A stretch of 5,774 bases of DNA from Chitinophagaceae bacterium. GTDB lineage: Bacteria; Bacteroidota; Bacteroidia; Chitinophagales; Chitinophagaceae. Shown in pieces: positions 1 through 5,774 of this stretch (the stretch's first letter is position 1; every line of letters begins with the position of its first letter). The stretch covers positions 4,746-10,519 of the forward strand of contig DOMR01000103.1 of the NCBI GenBank assembly GCA_003509845.1, read 5' to 3'. The notes under the pieces were generated by a model that saw only the letters and a program-made list of their open reading frames with translations, searched no databases and was not told the origin of the DNA. The position numbers and the translations under genes were made by a program.

Positions 1-502
1 TGATGAGCAAGACAAATGTCCAACGGTTGCAGGTTTAAGTCGTTATAATGGATGTCCAATTCCTGATACTGATAAAGATGGTGTCAATGATGAAGTTGAT
101 GCTTGCCCAACAGAAGCTGGAATTAGCGCAAACCATGGTTGTCCTGATGTGCAACCAATTTTAACACAAGCAGCTTCAAATTTGAAATTTGCAATTGGTA
201 AATCATATTTATCTGCTAAGCAATTAGCTAACTTAGATGCTGTTGTTGCTGTACTTGCTAAATATGCAAATGTGAGTCTTGCGATTGGCGGTCATACAGA
301 TAATACAGGTGCTGAAAAATTAAACGCTAAATTATCTATCAATAGAGCAAATGTGGTTGCTAAATATTTAATTAAGAAAGGAGTAGATGCAAAGCGCATC
401 TCAACAAGTGGTTTTGGTTTTGCAAATCCAACTGCTGATAATAAAACAAAAGATGGTAGATCTCAAAATAGAAGAGCTGAATTAACTGCAGTTTATAACT
501 AA
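1..502 (+). CDS. OmpA family outer-membrane protein with TSP3 repeats, C-terminal part (5' end outside window)
   Basis: The reading frame is open from base 2, so this is the last 166 residues of a larger protein. The first ~49 residues hold two thrombospondin type 3-like units: Asp-rich calcium-binding loops (DTDKDGVNDEVDACP) and Cys-Pro pairs ending in NGCP and HGCP. Codons from about 165 onward encode an OmpA C-terminal domain. It shows the GGHTDNTG motif, the RANVVAKYLIKKGVDAKRIS helix-strand segment and the terminal GRSQNRRAEL. In this family the Asp of TDN and the Arg of NRRAEL contact meso-diaminopimelate of peptidoglycan, so the domain should anchor the outer membrane to the cell wall from the periplasm. 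An N-terminal beta-barrel or other module is expected upstream but not visible. A GTG at 149 is internal, not a start, because the frame and the TSP3 homology continue upstream of it. The gene ends with TAA and is followed by a strong terminator. Family assignment is secure; the specific role is not. Confidence 0.93.
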   Translation, partial: DEQDKCPTVAGLSRYNGCPIPDTDKDGVNDEVDACPTEAGISANHGCPDVQPILTQAASNLKFAIGKSYLSAKQLANLDAVVAVLAKYANVSLAIGGHTDNTGAEKLNAKLSINRANVVAKYLIKKGVDAKRISTSGFGFANPTADNKTKDGRSQNRRAELTAVYN

Positions 503-527
503 TTGAATTAGAAAAACGTTCTGATAT

Positions 528-565
528 AAAAAGATGCCTCCGAATTTCGGGGGCATCTTTTTTTT
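528..565. terminator. Bidirectional rho-independent terminator between convergent ompA-like gene and priA
   Basis: Bases 528-542 pair with 548-562, a 15-bp stem with one T-G wobble and a 5-base loop (AATTT). The GC-rich core is GATGCCTCCG against CGGGGGCATC. Eight T residues (558-565) follow on the plus strand, and the AAAAA at 528-532 gives a U5 tract for minus-strand transcripts. It starts 25 bp after the OmpA stop and ends 27 bp before the priA stop codon, as expected for a shared terminator of converging genes. The T-tract is longer on the plus strand, so termination is probably stronger for the OmpA transcript. Confidence 0.9.
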
Positions 566-592
566 GTAGCCACATTCGAGGCTCCTTAAAAT

Positions 593-3028
593 TTAATTCG
601 GATCTATATCGATGACAATTTGTACCGATTTATAACGTGGGTGAACTTGTATCAATCTTATAAAATGAAGTAATTGTTGCTTGGCTAGTTTAAGCTGTTG
701 TGGCTGCTTTGAAATTTTGATGGACAATTCCCAAATGTATTTATTGCGGACTCTATTAATGTTGGGCTGTGCAGGGCCTAATACTGTTTTTTGTATAGTT
801 GGTCCTAAGGATTGAAAGAAATGCAATGCAGCTTCTTCGGCAATATTATTATCCGGATGTTTAAATAATATGCTCATTAATCGACTAAATGGAGGATAAG
901 CAAAGTGCTTTCTGTTTTGAATTTCAAATTCATAAAAAGCAAAATAGTCATGGCCCTTTACATATTGCACAATGGGGTGTTGTGTTTGGCTTACTTGAAT
1001 AATTACTTTACCATGGTCGTTTTTTCGTCCAGCCCTTCCACTCACTTGCTCCATCATTTGAAATGCGCGTTCATTGACACGATAATGATTAAAGTTAAGT
1101 AAGCTATCTGCATCTACGATGCCCACCAAATCTACATTTTCAAAATCAAGTCCTTTCACCACCATTTGTGTTCCCACTAAAATGTCAATTTGTTTTTGTT
1201 CAAATTGTTGTATCAAATAATCATGCTCGTTTTTCCCTTTTACATTATCATAATCCATTCTTGCAACATGAACGCCAGGTAAGGATAGGGTTAATTTCTC
1301 TTCAATTTGTTCTGTTCCAAAACTTTTTTGTTTAAAACTATTTTTCCCGCAGGCTTCACAAGTAGTTACAATGGGATATGCTGTTCCACAATAGTGGCAG
1401 GAAAGCATATTTTTTGCTTTGTGATACGTAAGGGTTACATCACAGTGTTTGCAATGGGGTATCCAACCACAGGTTTCACAAATAAAATAAGGCGCATATC
1501 CTCTTCTGTTCTGAAATAAAATAACTTGCTTTTTATTTTCAATCGTTTTTTTAATTTCGGCTAATAACACTGGGGTTAAAATTGCACTATTGGCTGGTTG
1601 CTTCTTGGTGTCGACCAATTCAATTTTAGGTAAACTTGCCTGACTGAATCTTTCATTTAAGTAGGTATAACCAAACTTTTTACTTTTGGCATTATAAAAT
1701 GTTTCTACGGAAGGCGTGGCTGAACCTAAAACCACTTTTGCATTTAATTGATTTGCATAATATATGGCAGTATCCCTTGCTTGGTATCTTGGTGCTGGCT
1801 CCTGCTGTTTATAAGAAGGGTCATGTTCCTCATCAATAACAATCAGTGACAAGTTTTTATAAGGTAGAAACAAGGCTGATCTTGCACCTAGCACAATTTT
1901 AATTTCACCCGACTTTACCTTATTCCATATTTCAACACGTTCGTTGGGATTAAATTTTGAATGATAAATAGCGACACTGCCTCCAAAGTATTGTTTTAAC
2001 CTACGAATCATTTGTGCCGTTAGGGCGATTTCTGGAAGCATATATAATGCTTGCTTACCCTGTTTGATTACTTCATTGATGAGCGATACATAAATCTGTG
2101 TTTTACCACTCCCTGTAATGCCATGTAATAAACTTACATTTTGAGTTTCAAGTTGTGTTTGAATATCTTGTAACGCATTTGATTGGGATGGGGTAAGCGC
2201 ATGAAAATGAATATCACCTTTAGTATGATCTACAGCCAATCGATCCACTTTCCTTTTTTCTGTCACTAAAACCCCTTTTTCAATTAAGGCTTTTAATTGT
2301 GCATGCGAAGCATTCGCTTTTGCTAAAATTGCTTTTTGTGATACTTCGCCTTCTGTTTTTTGGAAGTGTAAAAAAGACAATAATAAATCCAATTGCTTTG
2401 GCGCTCTAGACCAACTATTTAACAATTTTTCTAATGCTACTTCTTCGCGATAATCAGGATGAAGTGTAATGTAAATTTCTGATTTGATGGTGAATTTGTC
2501 GCGCATGGTTTCTTGTACGATACAAATTCCTTTTTGAATCAGCTTATTTACAACAGGGTAGACCGACTTTTTATTTAATAGTTTTTGAATTTCAATTAAG
2601 CTTAACTCTTTTTTTATTTCAAGGGCTTCACTAATTATATATTCTGAATCGCTTAAGTTTTTTATGTCAATATTTGCCTCTTCTTGTAAAATAAAAATAC
2701 TTTCGCTTGAAATTTTCAAGTGACTTGGAATAGCAGCTTGCATTACTTCGCCTTCGGAACACATGTAATATTCCGCCATCCATTCCCATAGCTTTAGTTG
2801 GTGTTCGTATACGATGGGTTCCTCATCTAATATATCGATAATGGGTTTTGGATCAAATCCATCTGGTTTTAGATCGCTTATCTTTTTAATGATACCAGCG
2901 TATCTTTTATTTGCACCTAACATGACCTCTACACGCATGCCAATCATGACGTCGGACTCCATGGATGGCGGAATCATCCAAGTATAGTTTTTAGGGAGCG
3001 CTAAGGGTATGATAATTTCTGCGTACAT
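593..3028 (-). CDS. priA: Primosomal protein N' (PriA), superfamily II 3'-5' DNA helicase
   Basis: PriA recognises stalled or collapsed replication forks and D-loops, and reloads the replicative helicase in the cytoplasm. The 811-residue product shows the family layout. An N-terminal 3'-DNA-binding domain begins with MYAEIIIPLALPKNYTW, and a linker/winged-helix region covers about 110-260. The helicase core follows: Walker A GITGSGKT (303-310), Walker B DEEH (399-402), the aromatic-rich loop YKQQEPAPRYQARD (406-419), motif III GSATPS (435-440), motif V GTQMVVKG (619-626) and motif VI QVSGRAGR (661-668). Eight cysteines in four CxxC pairs (517/520, 526/529, 544/547, 557/560) make the two-zinc module inserted in the helicase. 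A C-terminal domain runs to the end. E. coli PriA is about 730 residues; a longer form is usual in Bacteroidota. The ATG at 3028 is chosen because the protein then begins exactly with the conserved N-terminal strand; no Shine-Dalgarno is evident. It lies 22 bp after plsC, probably in one operon. No disruption is seen. Confidence 0.97.
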   Translation of the reverse strand: MYAEIIIPLALPKNYTWMIPPSMESDVMIGMRVEVMLGANKRYAGIIKKISDLKPDGFDPKPIIDILDEEPIVYEHQLKLWEWMAEYYMCSEGEVMQAAIPSHLKISSESIFILQEEANIDIKNLSDSEYIISEALEIKKELSLIEIQKLLNKKSVYPVVNKLIQKGICIVQETMRDKFTIKSEIYITLHPDYREEVALEKLLNSWSRAPKQLDLLLSFLHFQKTEGEVSQKAILAKANASHAQLKALIEKGVLVTEKRKVDRLAVDHTKGDIHFHALTPSQSNALQDIQTQLETQNVSLLHGITGSGKTQIYVSLINEVIKQGKQALYMLPEIALTAQMIRRLKQYFGGSVAIYHSKFNPNERVEIWNKVKSGEIKIVLGARSALFLPYKNLSLIVIDEEHDPSYKQQEPAPRYQARDTAIYYANQLNAKVVLGSATPSVETFYNAKSKKFGYTYLNERFSQASLPKIELVDTKKQPANSAILTPVLLAEIKKTIENKKQVILFQNRRGYAPYFICETCGWIPHCKHCDVTLTYHKAKNMLSCHYCGTAYPIVTTCEACGKNSFKQKSFGTEQIEEKLTLSLPGVHVARMDYDNVKGKNEHDYLIQQFEQKQIDILVGTQMVVKGLDFENVDLVGIVDADSLLNFNHYRVNERAFQMMEQVSGRAGRKNDHGKVIIQVSQTQHPIVQYVKGHDYFAFYEFEIQNRKHFAYPPFSRLMSILFKHPDNNIAEEAALHFFQSLGPTIQKTVLGPAQPNINRVRNKYIWELSIKISKQPQQLKLAKQQLLHFIRLIQVHPRYKSVQIVIDIDPN

Positions 3029-3050
3029 AAGGGTCGATTACAAAAATACG

Positions 3051-3812
3051 CTATGCAGGTGGATAGTTTCTATATCTTCTTAAGCCTTGCTCCATTAAAT
3101 TAAAAACTTTTTGTTTAAGCTCCTCCACTTGGTCCAAGGAGTATTCTTCCACTTGGATAGTTTCTAAATAAACCACCCTGCTGATGCCGGGTGTTAGGGT
3201 CAAAACACTATTAAAATGCATTCTTTCGACGGTGTCCACTAATAAAACAGGCTGGATCGGCACTTTCAATTCAATGGCTAATTTAAAAGCGCCATTATAA
3301 AATGATTTTAAAGGATATTGATCGGTCATGCTAAATGTACCTTCTGGGAAAATGAAAATGGAGGTTTTATTTAACAACGCTTTTTTTAAGTTGCGCAAAC
3401 TTTCGGCTCGCTTATCAGGGTTACTTCGATCAACCATAATCACCGCTTCTCGATAAATCCAGCCGAAGATGGGAATTTTTGAAGATTCAAATTTGCCCAA
3501 GGGTTTAATGGGTTGGTGCTTTAGTTGAACGATTGGGGGGATGTCCATGTATGAATTATGGTTCCCGACAAAAATATGCGCTTGGTTAAACTGATGTGGG
3601 GCTTCATATATTTCTTGGTGCCTTACCCCTAGGAAAAAGTACAAAATTTTGGACCAGTACCTACATATTTTATAAATCCGATCACTCAATTTTTCCCTAC
3701 CAAAAGGGAGGACCATTGCCATGGCTATCACTGAAAATATGGTCAATAGGGCAAATATAAGAATTGCGTAAAAACAGTAAATGAGCTGCAGGAATCGAGT
3801 GGCTTTTTTCAT
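3051..3812 (-). CDS. plsC: 1-acyl-sn-glycerol-3-phosphate acyltransferase (PlsC/LPLAT family)
   Basis: Probable membrane-bound enzyme that acylates lysophosphatidate to phosphatidate in phospholipid synthesis. Numbering from the ATG at 3812 (253 residues): one or two hydrophobic helices at about 7-37 anchor it in the inner membrane. Motif I is NHNSYMD with catalytic His85 and Asp90 (the HX4D signature). Motif II includes GWIYREAVIMVDR (Arg129). Motif III is FPEGTFS (155-161), which binds the glycerol phosphate. Motif IV is VPIQPVLLV (184-192). Length matches the family. A GTG at 3821 would add three residues (MVP). I prefer the ATG because MKKATRF before the first helix is a typical start and ATG is the commoner codon, but neither has a clear ribosome-binding site. 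The stop lies 22 bp before priA, so the two are probably co-transcribed. Substrate specificity within the family, for example lysophosphatidate versus ornithine-lipid or other acyl acceptors, cannot be decided here. Confidence 0.9.
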   Translation of the reverse strand: MKKATRFLQLIYCFYAILIFALLTIFSVIAMAMVLPFGREKLSDRIYKICRYWSKILYFFLGVRHQEIYEAPHQFNQAHIFVGNHNSYMDIPPIVQLKHQPIKPLGKFESSKIPIFGWIYREAVIMVDRSNPDKRAESLRNLKKALLNKTSIFIFPEGTFSMTDQYPLKSFYNGAFKLAIELKVPIQPVLLVDTVERMHFNSVLTLTPGISRVVYLETIQVEEYSLDQVEELKQKVFNLMEQGLRRYRNYPPA

Positions 3813-3830
3813 TGGTACCACTAATATAAT

Positions 3831-3858
3831 AAAAAAGGCCCGAATAGAAATTCAGGCC
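3831..3858 (-). terminator. Rho-independent terminator downstream of the porin gene
   Basis: Read on the minus strand, GGCCTGAAT (3858-3850) pairs with ATTCGGGCC (3845-3837), a 9-bp stem with one T-G pair and a TTCT loop, followed by six T residues (3836-3831). It begins 30 bp after the porin stop codon, so it should end the amt-porin transcript. The T-tract stops only 18 bp before the plsC ATG (9 bp before the alternative GTG). Some read-through, or a promoter hidden in this short stretch, is therefore needed for plsC-priA. Confidence 0.83.
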
Positions 3859-3888
3859 GTACGATTGCTTGCTTAAAAACCAGAAAAA

Positions 3889-4932
3889 CTAAAATTTATA
3901 TACTGCAGCTATAACAAAACTAGTATTACTACCAGTTGGTTTGTTACTACTATTAAAGTATAAATTTTCTTTTGCATTCTCCAGTCTAAGCTCTGGAATA
4001 ATGGTTAATTTTTTTATTTTATAATTCATAGATAGTGTATTCGCAAAAATTGAAGTGCCAAATGCGCCTGCAGATAGTGCACTTTTATCATCAAATATTT
4101 CAGATCTTAATGTAAATCCAATGGCACTTGATGGGTCATAGTTTACATAAACAGCGTTGCTTTTCCAGTTGGTACTAGCGCCATCTTTAGCACTATAAAT
4201 GGTGCCATCATAATTAATTGCAAATTGGCTTGATAGTGTATTATTAATCACAACATCAAATTGAGAAAAGCTAGTGCTTCCTCCTGTGTTTCCGCCTTGG
4301 TAGTTGGCGTAAATAGTTGTTTTATCCTCAAATAATTTTGTGCTAAATTGAGCAATTACAACTTTCGATGCAGACGCCGTTGTTACATAGTCTGTTGGGT
4401 TGGCAATACCAATCATGAAACTTGATTTACCTGATAAAGCATACTCCGCTTTTACCCCCGTATGGAAAAATGGTCCATAAGAAAATCCATAGGACATACT
4501 ATAGTTTCTATTCAATGGGGCGTCTAGTAACTCATAGCCAACATGCGTAGCCCATTTACCTGCGCTTATTTTAAGTTTATCGGTTAGGCTATAGGATACG
4601 TATGCTTGTTTTAAATAAGCCAAAAAACCATTGTCATTATAGGAAAATTCTTCTGCTCTTTTACCTACACCAAGGTCAACAGTAGCGGCTAATTTTCCTA
4701 AACTTTGATCTATTTTTAAGCTAGCCATACCTAGGGCTAATTTTTTGTTTGAATTGGTAAAACTTGTCAAGTTATTCGTAACGCCAGAAGGGGCTGAAAA
4801 GCTATTCCTGAAATAAGCATCAATTGAACCGCTTGTGGTGATGCTATATTTTGACCCAGTTGAATCCTTTTGCGCGAAACTTGTATTAAAAATTGAAAAT
4901 AGGATTGCAATTAATGAAATTTTTTTTAACAT
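3889..4932 (-). CDS. Putative outer-membrane beta-barrel porin, BBP2-like family
   Basis: Predicted 347-residue outer-membrane channel. Residues 1-20 (MLKKISLIAI..NTSFA) form a signal peptide with a likely cut between Ala20 and Gln21, a common site in Bacteroidota. The mature part alternates hydrophobic and polar residues in Gly-, Ser-, Tyr- and Asn-rich strands typical of beta-barrels, and it ends in VYKF. The terminal aromatic residue is the usual signal for BAM-mediated insertion. The segment at about 125-162 (GKWATHVGYELLDAPLNRNY, then GPFFHTGVKAEY) resembles the conserved centre of the putative beta-barrel porin-2 (OmpL-like) family, so the family call is good but recalled from memory. 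The substrate is unknown. It follows the ammonium transporter gene by 79 bp on the same strand with no promoter I can recognise between them, so it may pass ammonium or another small nitrogen compound across the outer membrane; that role is inference. It has its own terminator downstream. The ATG at 4932 is fixed by the signal peptide. Confidence 0.85.
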   Translation of the reverse strand: MLKKISLIAILFSIFNTSFAQKDSTGSKYSITTSGSIDAYFRNSFSAPSGVTNNLTSFTNSNKKLALGMASLKIDQSLGKLAATVDLGVGKRAEEFSYNDNGFLAYLKQAYVSYSLTDKLKISAGKWATHVGYELLDAPLNRNYSMSYGFSYGPFFHTGVKAEYALSGKSSFMIGIANPTDYVTTASASKVVIAQFSTKLFEDKTTIYANYQGGNTGGSTSFSQFDVVINNTLSSQFAINYDGTIYSAKDGASTNWKSNAVYVNYDPSSAIGFTLRSEIFDDKSALSAGAFGTSIFANTLSMNYKIKKLTIIPELRLENAKENLYFNSSNKPTGSNTSFVIAAVYKF

Positions 4933-4957
4933 TGTAATAGATTTTAATTTTATAATG

Positions 4958-5002
4958 GGTACAGCAGATGGGCTTTTCTCAGAAGCTGATCACCGCTGTA
5001 CC
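4958..5002 (-). other. Long-loop inverted repeat between amt and porin genes
   Basis: GGTACAGC at 4958-4965 is the exact reverse complement of GCTGTACC at 4995-5002, giving an 8-bp perfect stem enclosing 29 bases. A smaller hairpin can form inside it at 4972-4986 (GCTTTT / AGAAGC on the plus strand, with one T-G pair; on the minus-strand RNA that pair becomes a C-A mismatch). The stem begins 9 bases after the amt stop and ends 25 bases before the porin ATG. No U-tract follows on the minus strand, so it does not look like a standard terminator. It could be an mRNA-stabilising or processing structure, or a protein-binding palindrome, but the function is unknown. Confidence 0.5.
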
Positions 5003-5011
5003 TGTTTTTGT

Positions 5012-5774
5012 TTATGATTTTAAAGGGTTTCTGCCATATTTTTCGTCGTGTTGTGAAGCATCTAATCCTAATTCTTCATCTTCTTCAGTTACACGTAAAG
5101 GCATAATAGTAGCAATGAACTTGAATATTACAAAGGATACAGAAAAGCTATAGGCAACTACAATCAACATCGCTTTTAATTGAACCAAGAAAAAAGCAGG
5201 ATTGCCATAAAATAAACCATCATTACCTCCGGCATTTACACCTTTTGATGCAAAAATTCCAGTCATTAACATACCGACCATTCCACCGATTCCATGACAA
5301 GGAAATACATCTAAAGTATCATCCACTCTTGATAATTTAAATGCATGACTTGCTACATTTGAAATAATAGCAGCGACCATACCGATAAAAATACTTTGTG
5401 GAATTCCAACAAATCCAGCAGCTGGAGTAATGGCTACTAGTCCAACTACTGCGCCAATACAAAATCCAAGAACTGAAGGTTTTTTTCCTTTTAATACGTC
5501 AAAGAACATCCAAGCCAACCCTGCAGCTGCTGCTGCAGTATTAGTGGTTGCAAATGCATTCACTGAAAGTGCGTTGGCACCTAATGCAGAACCTGCATTA
5601 AAACCAAACCAACCAAACCAAAGCAAACCGGTTCCAATTAATACATAAGGGATATTCGCTGGGGGAATTTCTTGTTGTTCTAATTTTGAGCGACGAGATT
5701 TTAAAACAATGGCACCAGCTAATGCCGCACATCCAGCACTAATATGAACAACTGTTCCGCCAGCAAAATCAAGT
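5012..5774 (-). CDS. amt: Ammonium transporter (Amt/AmtB family), C-terminal part (5' end outside window)
   Basis: Inner-membrane ammonium channel/transporter. 253 residues are visible, running off the right edge; the frame stays open to base 5773, so the TTG at 5626 is internal Leu and not a start. The fragment begins with LDFAGGTVVHISAG, which carries the conserved Asp and the first pore His (codon 5744-5746). It continues with GWFGFNAGSALGANALS, and DVFPCHGIGGMVGMLMTGIFA carries the second pore His (codon 5294-5296). These correspond to Asp160, His168 and His318 of E. coli AmtB, so the conducting machinery is intact in what is seen. Several hydrophobic membrane helices alternate with short loops. 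The last helix is followed by a soluble tail, ELGLDASQHDEKYGRNPLKS, the type of segment that docks the P-II protein GlnK to block transport when nitrogen is plentiful. A P-II gene is not in the window. The porin gene follows 79 bp downstream and is probably co-transcribed. Confidence 0.96.
   Translation of the reverse strand, partial: LDFAGGTVVHISAGCAALAGAIVLKSRRSKLEQQEIPPANIPYVLIGTGLLWFGWFGFNAGSALGANALSVNAFATTNTAAAAAGLAWMFFDVLKGKKPSVLGFCIGAVVGLVAITPAAGFVGIPQSIFIGMVAAIISNVASHAFKLSRVDDTLDVFPCHGIGGMVGMLMTGIFASKGVNAGGNDGLFYGNPAFFLVQLKAMLIVVAYSFSVSFVIFKFIATIMPLRVTEEDEELGLDASQHDEKYGRNPLKS

Noticed and set aside
372..575. 67-codon minus-strand open frame opposite the OmpA end
   Set aside because: It overlaps the well-supported OmpA domain and would begin translation within the terminator region; no family resemblance is seen.
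567..585. Short AGCC/GGCT inverted repeat between the terminator and the priA stop
   Set aside because: Only 4 bp of pairing, too weak to call a structure next to the strong adjacent hairpin.
905..1519. Plus-strand open frames of 65 and 70 codons inside priA
   Set aside because: They lie opposite conserved PriA helicase and zinc-binding sequence and have no start context or recognisable protein features.
3041..3048. TATTTTTG on the minus strand, a perfect match to the Bacteroidota -7 element TAnnTTTG, just upstream of priA
   Set aside because: No TTG-type -33 element lies at the expected spacing, the start site would leave a leader of only a few bases, and such 8-mers with two free positions are common by chance in AT-rich DNA.
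3915..3922. TAGTTTTG on the minus strand inside the end of the porin gene, a possible plsC promoter -7 element
   Set aside because: It has no matching -33 element, lies within coding sequence, and its transcript would still have to pass the terminator at 3858-3831.
4835..5153. Two overlapping plus-strand open frames spanning the amt-porin gap
   Set aside because: Both run antisense into the Amt or porin coding regions, overlap each other and show no recognisable domain.
5430..5648. 72-codon plus-strand open frame opposite amt
   Set aside because: It is the antisense shadow of the Amt coding sequence; its Ala/Pro/Asn-rich composition comes from the Gly/Ala-rich membrane helices on the other strand.

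Overview
The window looks like ordinary chromosomal DNA from an AT-rich member of the Bacteroidota, possibly a Chitinophagia-like or Sphingobacteriia-like lineage. The evidence is an OmpA protein with thrombospondin type 3 (TSP3) calcium-binding repeats, a BBP2-type porin whose signal peptide ends in Ala-Gln, a long PriA of 811 residues, and the lack of clear Shine-Dalgarno sequences before the starts. The assignment below phylum level is a guess. I see no rRNA, tRNA, CRISPR array, insertion sequence, prophage gene or defence system.

Layout, left to right. Positions 1-502 (+) hold the 3' end of an OmpA-family outer-membrane/peptidoglycan-linking protein. A strong hairpin at 528-565, with T-tracts on both strands, serves as a terminator between this gene and the convergent priA. 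All remaining genes are on the minus strand. In transcription order they are: the C-terminal part of an ammonium transporter (5774-5012, cut by the window edge), a BBP2-like outer-membrane porin (4932-3889), a terminator (3858-3831), a 1-acyl-sn-glycerol-3-phosphate acyltransferase (3812-3051), and the primosomal helicase PriA (3028-593).

How they fit together. The transporter and porin are 79 bp apart, with a long-loop inverted repeat and no recognisable promoter between them. They probably form one unit in which the porin admits solute across the outer membrane and Amt carries ammonium across the inner membrane; the functional link is inferred. plsC and priA are 22 bp apart and probably co-transcribed, although phospholipid synthesis and replication restart have no direct link. 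The terminator after the porin ends only 18 bp before the plsC ATG, so it is unclear where plsC-priA transcription starts. Coding density is high: the longest gene-free stretch is 90 bp, so no gap exceeds 300 bp.

I do not find convincing evidence of an undescribed system. The points most worth checking are the Amt-porin pairing with its inter-cistronic stem-loop and the terminator lying against the plsC start.
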